From assembly GCF_007923295.1 (NCBI RefSeq), contig NZ_VOIR01000015.1, forward strand, positions 14,161 to 78,160: a stretch of DNA of 64,000 bases, in the 5' to 3' direction. The first letter of the stretch is position 1. Each line of letters starts with the position of its first letter. This document shows positions 7,928-15,658 of this stretch, piece by piece. Below the pieces are notes generated by a model, which was not told the origin of the DNA, did no database searches, and saw nothing but the letters and a program-made list of their open reading frames with translations. Source of the DNA: Agrococcus sediminis. Lineage in GTDB: Bacteria; Actinomycetota; Actinomycetes; Actinomycetales; Microbacteriaceae. A program made the translations under genes and the position numbers.

Positions 7928-8482
7928 TCAGGGGGCGGCCGCGAGCGCCTGCATGACCCAGGCCGGCGCATCCGCCACGCCCTGGACGGCCGGCGCAGCC
8001 GCGGCGTGCGGAGGGCCCACCAGCACCGTCGAGGTGTAGTCGGGCGCATGCGCCACCCATCCTCCGCCGTCGCTGAGGCGGTCCTCGGCGACCCGCAGCC
8101 CCATCGCGGCGCCCCGCACCTGCTCGGGCACCTCCTCGCCCTGCAGCACGAGGAGCGTCGTCACCGCCGAGCCGTCGCGGAGGCTCGTACCGCAGCGCAC
8201 GTCGGCGCCGCCGAGCGGCAGCGGCACCGGGTGGTCGACCTCGCTCGCGCGCATCGAGGCCGCGCTCGCGTCGGGGTCGCCGGTCAGCTCGCGCAGGTAT
8301 GCGTCGACGATCGCGTCCGGGCAGCGATCGACGTCGAGCGTGTTCGTGGCGGTCGGCTCGTCGGTCGGCAGCGGCGGCGGCAGCGGCACGCAGCCCGCGA
8401 GGGCGAGGAGGGCGGATGCGACGAGGCCGCCCGCGAGCGAGGCACGGCCGGCGCGCGACGCGGCCGCGTCACTGCGTCGCAA
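7928..8482 (-). CDS. Lipoprotein, paralogue of the upstream one
   Basis: The product has 184 residues from TTG 8482 and a lipoprotein signal ending LALAGC (Cys31). The mature part has DRCPDAIVDAYLREL, which closely parallels DRCPDSLIDAWLRL in the protein encoded just upstream, so the two are duplicates. A central CGTSLRDGS and a C-terminal Ala-rich region follow. The TTG start overlaps the end of the upstream gene by 14 bp, consistent with translational coupling; a longer form beginning at 8608 would lie inside that gene. Function is unknown; it is presumably a lipid-anchored extracytoplasmic protein. Confidence 0.65.
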   Translation of the reverse strand: MRRSDAAASRAGRASLAGGLVASALLALAGCVPLPPPLPTDEPTATNTLDVDRCPDAIVDAYLRELTGDPDASAASMRASEVDHPVPLPLGGADVRCGTSLRDGSAVTTLLVLQGEEVPEQVRGAAMGLRVAEDRLSDGGGWVAHAPDYTSTVLVGPPHAAAAPAVQGVADAPAWVMQALAAAP

Positions 8483-9077
8483 CGGTGCCCTCGAGCAGGT
8501 AGCGGTCCTCGGTCGACTCGATGCCGCCATCGGTGAGCACGTCGGCGCCGGGCCGGTGCAGCACGTAGCGGGTCGCGGCGTCCTCGCTGACGAGGATGAG
8601 CGCCGCATCGCCCTCGGCGGGCTCCTCCTCGAAGCCGCGCTCGCCGGCGACCCCGGCGACGGTCTCGGGCACCGTGCCCGGGCCCTCGAGCACGCTGAGC
8701 GTGTGCGTCGCGGCGCCGGTCGGATCGGTGAGGGCGACCGAGCAGACGACGACGACCTCGCCGGTCGGCAGGTCGCCGGGGCCGTTCGGCACGGGCTCCA
8801 GGTCGGCCGCGGTCAACGAGGGGGCGTCGCCGAGCCGCAGCCACGCGTCGATGAGGCTGTCGGGGCAGCGGTCGTAGGCGGTCGAGCCCTCGCCCTCGGT
8901 GCCGGGGTCGGATACGGTGGCGGGCGGCGCGGAGTCGGGCGCCGGCGCCGCGGGGGTCGGGCCGTCGGCGCCGGGCGCCGTCGTCGCGTAGTTGGGCGGC
9001 GGCACGTTGCCGGAGCATCCGGCGAGCGCGAGCGCCGCGGCTGCCGCGACCGCGGCGAGGAGCGGGATGCGCGGCAT
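8469..9077 (-). CDS. Lipoprotein of unknown function
   Basis: The product has 202 residues. The signal peptide ends LALAGC (Cys21), and a Pro/Ala/Thr-rich linker to about residue 65 probably spans the cell wall. The globular part starts DRCPDSLIDAW and contains one further cysteine (VVVVCSVAL), which could pair with the Cys of DRCP. The downstream gene is a shorter paralogue. Both are probably expressed from a promoter in or beyond the repeat-filled region 9078-9389. No enzymatic motif is seen. Confidence 0.72.
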   Translation of the reverse strand: MPRIPLLAAVAAAAALALAGCSGNVPPPNYATTAPGADGPTPAAPAPDSAPPATVSDPGTEGEGSTAYDRCPDSLIDAWLRLGDAPSLTAADLEPVPNGPGDLPTGEVVVVCSVALTDPTGAATHTLSVLEGPGTVPETVAGVAGERGFEEEPAEGDAALILVSEDAATRYVLHRPGADVLTDGGIESTEDRYLLEGTVATQ

Positions 9078-9165
9078 GGCGGCTCCTCTGCTCGGCGGCG
9101 GTGGTCCTTGGGGGAACGGTACGCCAGAGCGGGGGTGGAGTCACGGGGTCCCGCCCAGCGGGGGT

Positions 9166-9372
9166 GGTCTCGACTCGGTCGCTGCGCGACCGGCTCGACC
9201 AGCGGGGTGGGATGGGGTGGTCTCGACTCGGTCGCTGCGCGACCGGCTCGACCGGCGGGGTGGGGAGTGGGGGTGGTCTCGACTCGGTCGCTGCGCGACC
9301 GGCTCGACCAGTGGGGTGGGGAGTGGGGGTGGTCTCGACTCGGTCGCTGCGCGACCGGCTCGACCGGCGGGG
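9166..9372. repeat. Tandem array of four hairpin repeats
   Basis: Copies start at 9166, 9219, 9275 and 9331 (periods 53, 56, 56). Each reads GGTCTCGACT, then CGGTCGC-TGC-GCGACCG, then GCTCGACC[A/G]GCGGGG; the hairpin has perfect 7-bp arms. The array fills most of the 312-bp gene-free stretch 9078-9389, and I see nothing else in that stretch apart from GTGG-rich linkers. Confidence 0.9.
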
Positions 9373-9389
9373 CGGGGGCGGGGGTGAGG

Positions 9390-9734
9390 TCAGCCGCGGT
9401 CGTCGTCGCGGGGCGCCTTGATGAGGGCGGCGGCCGTGAGCATCGCGAGCGCCGTCACCCAGTGCGCGCCGACCCAGACGGGGCCGGCGATGTCGAACGG
9501 CAGCACCGGGTTCCACGCGACCGCGATCGCGAGCATCACCGGCACCCACCACCACTGCCGCGCCTGGAAGGCGAACCAGCCGACGATGAGCGCGAGCACC
9601 GCGATCACGAACCGCAGCGTGCCGAACCACTCGGTCTCGAGCAGCAGCTGCGCGACGATCAGCGCGAGCGCGCCGAGGAAGCCGGGCGCGAGGGCGTTGC
9701 GCTGCCAGGAGGGGCCGTAGCGGTCGGGGTCCAT
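9390..9734 (-). CDS. Small membrane protein, DUF6804-like
   Basis: The product has 114 residues with four predicted membrane helices and no signal peptide. Recognisable stretches are WQRNALAPGFLGALAL, VGWFAFQARQWWWVPVML and AWNPVLPFDI. The length and the WF-Q-R-WWW-P pattern fit the actinobacterial DUF6804 family of unknown function, which I name from memory. ATG 9734 has GAGAAGGA 7-9 nt upstream. It follows hrpA on the same strand with a 47-bp gap and may be co-transcribed with it. Confidence 0.75.
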   Translation of the reverse strand: MDPDRYGPSWQRNALAPGFLGALALIVAQLLLETEWFGTLRFVIAVLALIVGWFAFQARQWWWVPVMLAIAVAWNPVLPFDIAGPVWVGAHWVTALAMLTAAALIKAPRDDDRG

Positions 9735-9781
9735 CGGCGTGTCCTTCTCTGGTGGCGTTCGTCTCGACGAGCGGGGGAGGG

Positions 9782-12700
9782 TCAGGGCGTGAGGGCCTTG
9801 CGGATGCGCTGCAGCGAGACCGGGCCGGCGGTGCCCAGCTGCTGCGCGAAGAGGCTGACGCGCAGCTCCTCCAGCAGCCACCGTGCGGCGACCAGCCGCT
9901 CGGCCCTCGCCGACCCGTCGGCGCCCGCCGGCGCATCCGTCACCGACGCGGGCAGCGGCAGCGCGCCGCCCGCCTCGAGGAACAGCGCGGTCGCCTGCTC
10001 GACCTCGGTCATCCAGGCGCGGTCGCGGTTGGCGGTCTCGGGCAGCCGCTTGACGCGGTGCTCGATCGCGCGCACGTAGACCTCGAGGCGGCCGAGCCGG
10101 TCGAGGCCCGTGCGGCTGACGAAGCCGTCGAAGACGAGCTGCTCGAGCTGCGCGCGGGCGTCGGCGAGCGCCGCCATGTGGGCGAGGCTCGCCCCGTCGC
10201 GGATCGCCCGGTCGGCCAGCCTCGCGGCGGTGAGGATGCGCGCCACCTGGGCCGCGAGCGCGAACATGCGGTCGACGAGCCCGTCGGCGACGCGGGCGCG
10301 CACCGCCTCGAACTCGGCGACCGTCGCGGGCGGTGCGGCGCCCAGCTCGGCGTCGATGATCGCGAGCATCAGGTCGGCGAAGAGCCGGTCGGTCGAGGGG
10401 TAGGGGCTCGCGCCGAGCGCGAGCTTCTCGGCGCTCGTCAGGCTCGACTGCACGTAGGGCGCGGGGCTCGGCACCTGCCGCAGCAGCAGCTGCCGCACCG
10501 CGGCCCGCTGGTCGCGCTGCTGGGCCTCGCGGGTCGATGCGAGCCGCACGCCGACGGTCGCTGCGCCGCCCGCGTCCTTGCCGGTGATCGCGTAGCCGGG
10601 GTAGGCGCGCACGGTGTTGCCGCCCTGCCGCACGTCGATGTGCTCGGGCAGGTCGGTGTCGAAGCCGGGAACCTCGTCGCGCTCGAGATCGCTCGTCACC
10701 TTCACCGCCGCCTTCGCGACCTGGGTGCGCGCCTGGCCGGCGAAGCGGCGCTTCAGCGCCTCGAGATCCTTGTCGGCGCCGAGCCGGCGGCCGCGGGCGT
10801 CCTCGACGGCGAACGTCGGCTTGAGGTGATCGGGGATGCGGTGCCAGTCGACGTCGTCGGCGGTGGACTGCACGTAGGCGGTGCGGGAGATGCGCGCGGC
10901 GAGCACCTCCGCGATCGAGCGCGCGCCGCCCCGCTCGTCGGCCGGCGGCTCGTCGGGCAGCTCGGCGAGCATGCCGCGCGCCCAGTCGGCGGCGGGCACG
11001 ACGTGCTTGCGCACGTGCTTCGGCAGGCTCTTGATCATCGCCGTCAGCAGCTCCTCGCGCATGCCCGGCACGAGCCAGTCGAACCCGGCGGGGCTGAGCC
11101 GCGGCAGCACGGCGAGCGGCACGTGCACGGTGAGCCCGTCGTCGGCGGCACCCGGCTCGAAGCGGTAGCTGAGGCGCAGGCGCTGCTCGCCCTGCTGCCA
11201 CCGGGTGGGGAACGCCGCGGTGTCGACCCGCGCATCCTCGCCCGTGAGGTCCTCCCGGGTCATCGTCAGCAGGTCAGGGGTCTCCTCGCGGGCCTTCCGC
11301 CACCAGCCCTCGAAGCCGCGCGTCGAGGCGACGTCGGCGGGGATCCGCGCGTCGAAGAAGTCGAAGACCGCCTCGTCGCCGACCAGCAGGTCGCGGCGCC
11401 GCTGGCGCTCCTCGAGCCGCTCGATCTCGCGCCTGAGCTCGCGGTTCCTGCGGTCGAAGTCCTGCGGGCTGTCCCACTCGCCCTCGACGAGCGCGTGGCG
11501 GATGAAGAGCTCGCGCGCGTGCGCCGGGTCGATGCGCTGGAACTGCACGCGCCGCCGCTCGACGATCGTCACGCCGAAGAGCGTCACCTTCTCGTACGCG
11601 ACGACCGCGCCCTGCTTGCGCTCCCAGTGCGGCTCGCTCACCTGGCGCTTCGCCAGGTCGCCCGCGAGCGGCTCGGCCCAAGCGAGGTCGATGGATGCGA
11701 CGGTGCGGGCGAAGAGGCGGCTCGTCTCCACGAGCTCGGCGGCCATGACCGCGCGGGGCGGGCTCTTCGCGAGGCCGGAGCCGGGGAAGATCTGGAACCG
11801 CGCGCCGCGTGCGCCGACGTACTCGGCGCGGGCGCGCATCCGCCGCTTCGATTCGCCCGGGCGCGGCTGCTGCGGCTTCTGCGTCTCGTCGAGCACGCCG
11901 ATGCGGCCGAGGAGGCCCGCGAGCAGCGCCTTGTGGACGGCGACGGCGTCGACCCCTTCCGCTGGTCGAGTAGCCGGCGAAGCCGGCGTATCGAGACCAC
12001 TGCGCTGCGCGTCTCGATACGCGCCTTCGGCGCTACTCGACGAACGGGTAGCGGCGCTACTCGACGAACGGGTGGCGGCACTGCTCGACGAACGGGTGGC
12101 GGCACTGCTCGACGAACGGGCGGCACGACCGGAGGGGTCAGCCTTCAGCCCCATCGCCTTCGTCAGCTGCCGCACCACGTCCTGCCACTCGCGCACGCGC
12201 AGGAACGAGAGGTGCTCCGCCTTGCACGCCTTGCGGAACTGGTTCCCCGACAGCGCCGCCTGCTGCGCCTGCAGGTGCCGCCAGAGCGCGAGCAGCGTGA
12301 TGAAGTCGCTCGTCGGGTCGACGAACCGCGCGTGCGAGCGGTCGGCCTCCTCGCGCCTCTCGAGGGGACGCTCCCTCGGGTCCTGGATGGTCAGGCCCGC
12401 GACGATCGCGATGACCTCGTGGGCGACGCCCGCGTCCCGCCCGGCCAGGGCCATCCGCCCGAACCGCGGATCGACGGGCAGGCGCGCGAGCTCCCGCCCG
12501 ATGCGCGTGATGTCGCCCTTCGGGGTGATGGCGCCGAGCTCGCGCAGCAGGTCGCGGCCGTCCTTGATGCCGCGCGGGTCGGGCGGCTGCAGGAACGGGA
12601 AGTCCTCGAGCGCCCCGAGCCCGAGCGACGCTGCCTGCAGGATGACCGCCGCGAGGTTGGTGCGGAGGATCTCGGGGTCGGTGAACGCGGGGCGCCTGTT

Positions 12701-13783
12701 GAAGTCGGCCTCCGCGTAGAGGCGGATCGCGATGCCCGGCGCGACGCGGCCCGCGCGCCCGGAGCGCTGGTTGGCGCTCGCCTGGCTGATCGCCTCGATC
12801 GGCAGCCGCTGCACCTTCGAGCGCGCGGAGTAGCGCGAGATGCGGGCCGTGCCGGTGTCGATCACGTGGCGGATGCCAGGCACCGTGAGGCTCGTCTCGG
12901 CGACGTTCGTGGCGAGCACGACGCGTCGCTTCGTGCCGGGGCGCGTGCTGCGCTCGAAGACGCGGTGCTGGTCGGCGGCGCTCAGGCGCCCGTAGAGCGG
13001 CAGGATCTCGGTCGCCTGGCCGAGCCGGCCCTGGAGCTGGTCCTGCGCATCGCGGATGTCGGCCTCGCTCGGCAGGAACACCAGCACGTCGCCGCTGTCG
13101 TCGCGCGCGATCTCGGCGAGCGCCGACTCGATGCCGTCGATCGGGTCGAGGTCGGCGGCCGGCTCATCGGCCTCGCCGTCGTCGTCCTCGTCCATCGCCT
13201 CGGCGACGAGCGGGCGGTAGCGGATGTCGACCGGGAACGTGCGGCCCGACACCTCGATGATCGGCGCGCCGCCGAAGTGCCGGCTGAACGACTCCGGATC
13301 GATCGTCGCGCTCGTGACGATCACCTTGAGGTCGGGGCGACGGGGGAGGAGCCGCTGCAGGTAGCCGATCAGGAAGTCGATCGTGAGGCTGCGCTCGTGC
13401 GCCTCGTCGATGATGATCGTGTCGTACTGCTGCAGGTCGCGGTCGCGGTGCATCTCGGCGAGCAGGATGCCGTCGGTCATCACCTTGATCTGCGTGTCGG
13501 CGCTCACCTGGTCGGTGAAGCGCACCTTGTAGCCGACGGCCGTGCCCAGCTCGACGTCGAGCTCCTCGGCGATGCGCTCGGCGATCGTGCGGGCGGCGAG
13601 GCGCCGCGGCTGCGTGTGGCCGATGCTCGTGCGGCCCAGCTCGAGGCACATCTTCGGCAGCTGCGTCGTCTTGCCCGAGCCGGTCGCGCCGGCGACGATC
13701 ACCACCTGGTGGTCGCGGATCGCCGCCATGATCTCGTCGCGCGCCTCGCTGACCGGGAGGTCGGCCGGGTAGTCGATGCGCAT
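9782..13783 (-). CDS. hrpA: ATP-dependent DEAH-box RNA helicase HrpA
   Basis: The product is a 1333-residue cytoplasmic RNA helicase (E. coli HrpA is about 1300), implicated in rescue of stalled or collided ribosomes. Walker A is GATGSGKTT (residues 32-40), DEAH is at 126-129, and SAT is in VTSATIDPE. Later motifs include VVLATNVAETSLTVPG and QRSGRAGRVAPG. The large C-terminal DUF3418-type region follows. The ATG at 13783 is preceded by GGAG and GGTGGG; further upstream codons read through a palindromic repeat. Residues 554-609 are an odd Arg/Ser/Ala insertion (SSSSAATR repeated) encoded by an intergenic-type hairpin repeat at 11959-12124. It lies in the linker after LKAMGLKADP, where the family is normally variable. 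Confidence 0.95.
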   Translation of the reverse strand: MRIDYPADLPVSEARDEIMAAIRDHQVVIVAGATGSGKTTQLPKMCLELGRTSIGHTQPRRLAARTIAERIAEELDVELGTAVGYKVRFTDQVSADTQIKVMTDGILLAEMHRDRDLQQYDTIIIDEAHERSLTIDFLIGYLQRLLPRRPDLKVIVTSATIDPESFSRHFGGAPIIEVSGRTFPVDIRYRPLVAEAMDEDDDGEADEPAADLDPIDGIESALAEIARDDSGDVLVFLPSEADIRDAQDQLQGRLGQATEILPLYGRLSAADQHRVFERSTRPGTKRRVVLATNVAETSLTVPGIRHVIDTGTARISRYSARSKVQRLPIEAISQASANQRSGRAGRVAPGIAIRLYAEADFNRRPAFTDPEILRTNLAAVILQAASLGLGALEDFPFLQPPDPRGIKDGRDLLRELGAITPKGDITRIGRELARLPVDPRFGRMALAGRDAGVAHEVIAIVAGLTIQDPRERPLERREEADRSHARFVDPTSDFITLLALWRHLQAQQAALSGNQFRKACKAEHLSFLRVREWQDVVRQLTKAMGLKADPSGRAARSSSSAATRSSSSAATRSSSSAATRSSSSAEGAYRDAQRSGLDTPASPATRPAEGVDAVAVHKALLAGLLGRIGVLDETQKPQQPRPGESKRRMRARAEYVGARGARFQIFPGSGLAKSPPRAVMAAELVETSRLFARTVASIDLAWAEPLAGDLAKRQVSEPHWERKQGAVVAYEKVTLFGVTIVERRRVQFQRIDPAHARELFIRHALVEGEWDSPQDFDRRNRELRREIERLEERQRRRDLLVGDEAVFDFFDARIPADVASTRGFEGWWRKAREETPDLLTMTREDLTGEDARVDTAAFPTRWQQGEQRLRLSYRFEPGAADDGLTVHVPLAVLPRLSPAGFDWLVPGMREELLTAMIKSLPKHVRKHVVPAADWARGMLAELPDEPPADERGGARSIAEVLAARISRTAYVQSTADDVDWHRIPDHLKPTFAVEDARGRRLGADKDLEALKRRFAGQARTQVAKAAVKVTSDLERDEVPGFDTDLPEHIDVRQGGNTVRAYPGYAITGKDAGGAATVGVRLASTREAQQRDQRAAVRQLLLRQVPSPAPYVQSSLTSAEKLALGASPYPSTDRLFADLMLAIIDAELGAAPPATVAEFEAVRARVADGLVDRMFALAAQVARILTAARLADRAIRDGASLAHMAALADARAQLEQLVFDGFVSRTGLDRLGRLEVYVRAIEHRVKRLPETANRDRAWMTEVEQATALFLEAGGALPLPASVTDAPAGADGSARAERLVAARWLLEELRVSLFAQQLGTAGPVSLQRIRKALTP
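11959..12124. repeat. Intergenic-type hairpin repeats embedded in the hrpA coding sequence
   Basis: The stretch contains GGTCGAGTA-GCCGGC-GAA-GCCGGC-GTATCGAGACC, then GTCTCGATAC-GCGCC-TTC-GGCGC-TACTCGACGAACGGG. It finishes with four tandem 24-bp pieces ending CTCGACGAACGGG. It is the same family as the intergenic copies at 3.5, 9.2 and 28.2 kb. The frame of hrpA stays open across it. Confidence 0.9.
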
Positions 13784-13863
13784 CCCACCATTCTCCCGCA
13801 GTGCGCCCGTGCGCTTGCGCGCCCCGCGCATCCGCCGCCCTCGCAACGGGCGCATCCGCCACG

Positions 13864-13923
13864 GGGACCCCCTGTGCCGCGGAGGACCCGGTACACCGGG
13901 TCCCGTTCGGCAGTTAGGGTCCC
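13864..13923. repeat. Nested palindromic element, copy 1
   Basis: Outer arms GGGACCC (13864-13870) and GGGTCCC (13917-13923) enclose the near-perfect palindrome GGACCCGGTACACCGGGTCC (13884-13903). The tail GTTCGGCAGTTAGGGTCCCG is shared with copy 2. It lies just upstream of the AbiEi-like gene. Confidence 0.75.
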
Positions 13924-13934
13924 GGTGCCGGGCC

Positions 13935-13942
13935 TCCACAGG
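13935..13942 (+). promoter_or_regulatory. TCCACAGG box, 50 nt before the AbiEi-like start
   Basis: The same octamer is found 51 nt before the DUF2695 start and 50 nt before the ComF-like start. None of these three genes has the TANNNT box 6-7 nt before the start that is usual here. Confidence 0.5.
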
Positions 13943-13992
13943 GCGACGCGTACGCACCGCGCGGTCGCGGTCGCCTGTGCCACCGTGCGTCC

Positions 13993-14970
13993 ATGACCGG
14001 CGACAGCGAGCCCTCCCAGCCGAGAGCGAGGCGAGAGCTCGTCGTCGCCGAGCCGGGGCTGCGCCCGGAGCGCGACGACCGCTTCACGCGGCTGCGGCGC
14101 GGTGTCTACGTCGACCGGCCGGTGGTCGACGCGTCGTGCGCGGATGGGTCCGCGCAAGGGGACGCGCGAGGTCGCGACGCGCGGTACCTGACGCGCATCC
14201 GCGCGGTGCAGATCGCCCGCTCGCGGCCGGTGTTCGCCCGGGAGTCGGCGCTCGCGCTCCACGGGGTGCCCTTCGGGACGGAGCCGCCCGCCGTCTACAC
14301 GGCGGGCGGCGCACGGACGGCGAAGAAGAAGGCGGGCGTCGTGCACTCGCCGGTCCCGCTCGACGCGCGCGATGTGATCGAGGTCGGCGAGATGCGGGTG
14401 TGCTCGCTCCCCTACGCCCTCGCAGACGTCGCGCGGCGGCGGGGCCGACTCGTCGCAGTGTCGGCGATCGACGCGGCGCTGCACGCGGAGGCGGTGACGA
14501 AGGAAGCGATGCTCGAGGCCCTCGGCCGCCAGAGCGCTCGAGGCCGGGCGCGCGCCGAGTGGGCCATCGCCTTCGCTGACGGGGCCTCGGAATCGGTGGG
14601 CGAGTCGTGGAGCAGGGTGCGCGTGTTCGAGCTCGGGTTCGCAGCGCCCGAGCTGCAGCGGTGGGTGGAGGGGCCGACCGGCAGGCAGTGGCGGGTCGAC
14701 ATGCGCTTCGAACGCCCCGGGCAGAGGCCCGTCTACGGCGAGTTCGACGGCATGACGAAGTACGGCGAGCTCGCGACGCGCGCGGGCCGGACCGGGACGC
14801 AGGCGCTCGCGAGGGAGAAGCAGCGCGACGACGACCTGCTCTGGACGGGCGACCCGGCGCACTGGGTCTGGGACGACGTGCTGCATCCTGCACGCCTCGA
14901 GCGCATCCTCACCGCGTATCGAGTGCCGCGCGTGCGGAGCGCTCTGGCGATGCCGACGACCGCGGGTTGA
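13993..14970 (+). CDS. AbiEi-like / DUF559-type protein (orphan type IV antitoxin homologue)
   Basis: The product has 325 residues. The N-terminal part contains FTRLRRGVYVDRPVV, the phrase that ends the winged helix of AbiEi-like antitoxins. The middle has FARESALALHGVPF and VHSPVPLDARDVIEVGEM. The C-terminal domain resembles small endonuclease folds (WRVDMRFERPG, then YGEFDGMTKYGEL), with an Asp...Glu-Phe-Asp arrangement typical of DUF559/Vsr-like proteins. Such genes are abundant as singletons in actinobacteria, usually without an AbiEii toxin, and none is seen here. A DNA-binding or DNA-processing role is plausible. Nested palindromes lie on both sides in direct orientation (13864-13923, 14980-15039), and a TCCACAGG box lies 50 nt before the ATG. 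Confidence 0.65.
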   Translation: MTGDSEPSQPRARRELVVAEPGLRPERDDRFTRLRRGVYVDRPVVDASCADGSAQGDARGRDARYLTRIRAVQIARSRPVFARESALALHGVPFGTEPPAVYTAGGARTAKKKAGVVHSPVPLDARDVIEVGEMRVCSLPYALADVARRRGRLVAVSAIDAALHAEAVTKEAMLEALGRQSARGRARAEWAIAFADGASESVGESWSRVRVFELGFAAPELQRWVEGPTGRQWRVDMRFERPGQRPVYGEFDGMTKYGELATRAGRTGTQALAREKQRDDDLLWTGDPAHWVWDDVLHPARLERILTAYRVPRVRSALAMPTTAG

Positions 14971-14979
14971 GCAGTGACG

Positions 14980-15039
14980 GGGACCCGGTCGACCGACGGG
15001 GACCCGCTGTGCCAGGTCCTGTTCGGTAGAAGGGGTCCC
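14980..15039. repeat. Nested palindromic element, copy 2
   Basis: Three nested pairings are visible: GGGACCC/GGGTCCC (14980-14986 with 15033-15039), ACCGA/TCGGT (14992-14996 with 15023-15027) and GGACC/GGTCC (15000-15004 with 15015-15019). It is a direct-orientation relative of copy 1 and is more diverged in the core. Confidence 0.7.
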
Positions 15040-15119
15040 GGTGGCGCGGGCGGGCGGGGTGCGCAGGAGGCGCGACGCACGCTCTGGTGCTTCTCAGGAG
15101 CCGAGGTCAGGATGGCGCC

Positions 15120-15590
15120 ATGGACATCCACGACAACGGACCCAAGCCGAACGTCTTCGACATCGAGACGGCGACGGTCGAGAACAGCAACTACCGAGCC
15201 GTCGCCTGGACGGGCAAGCACCTGCAGGTGACGCTCATGTCGATCGAGCCCGGCAAGACCATCGGGCTCGAGGTGCACAAGGGCACCGACCAGTTCCTGC
15301 GCATCGACCAGGGCAAGGGCGTCGCGAAGATCGGGCCCGCCGAGGACGACCTGCAGGAGTACGAGGTCGAGGACGGCTGGAGCATCCAGGTGCCCGAGGG
15401 CATGTGGCACGACGTCGAGAACACCGGCGACGAGCCGCTGCGCCTCTACGCCATCTACGCGCCGACGCACCACGCGAAGGGCATCGTGCAGGCGACGGCC
15501 GAGAAGGCCGAGGAGGACGAGGAGGCCGGCCGCGACGAGCCGCCGAAGTGGGTCGCCGAGGTCGACACGAAGGGCGAGGAGAAGGCCTGA
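15120..15590 (+). CDS. Cupin-domain protein
   Basis: The product is a 156-residue single-cupin protein. Motif 1 is PGKTIGLEVHKGTDQFLRI (His53 as the clear ligand). Motif 2 is IQVPEGMWHDVENTG (His97). After the barrel there is an acidic Glu/Asp-rich tail (AEKAEEDEEAGRDE). Proteins of this kind are metal-binding and may be epimerases, dioxygenases or sensors; the substrate is not evident. ATG 15120 has CAGGA upstream, whereas the longer frame from 15087 would begin in the palindromic repeat region. It is followed directly by a strong bidirectional-looking terminator, so it is a monocistronic unit. Confidence 0.85.
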   Translation: MDIHDNGPKPNVFDIETATVENSNYRAVAWTGKHLQVTLMSIEPGKTIGLEVHKGTDQFLRIDQGKGVAKIGPAEDDLQEYEVEDGWSIQVPEGMWHDVENTGDEPLRLYAIYAPTHHAKGIVQATAEKAEEDEEAGRDEPPKWVAEVDTKGEEKA

Positions 15591-15601
15591 GCCTCCCCGA
15601 G

Positions 15602-15644
15602 ACGCGACGACGCCCGCCGACAGGATCGGCGGGCGTCGTCGCGT
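15602..15644. terminator. Bidirectional hairpin terminator (18-bp perfect stem)
   Basis: The arms ACGCGACGACGCCCGCCG (15602-15619) and its exact complement at 15627-15644 flank a 7-nt loop. It lies between the convergent cupin gene and the membrane-protein gene. There is no T-tract, as is usual in high-GC actinobacteria. Confidence 0.85.
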
Positions 15645-15658
15645 GCGGGGCGGATGCG

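Noticed and set aside
9166-9372. Possible CRISPR array
   Set aside because: Copies are contiguous, 53-56 bp apart with 10-15 bp GC-rich linkers instead of unique spacers, and no cas gene is present.
9752-13996. 1414-codon open frame on the plus strand opposite hrpA
   Set aside because: It is the antisense shadow of a clear HrpA; its translation is Arg/Gly/Ala-rich without motifs, as expected for third-position GC-rich DNA.
13993-14970. Complete AbiE (type IV) toxin-antitoxin system
   Set aside because: No AbiEii nucleotidyltransferase gene lies on either side; neighbours are hrpA and a cupin.
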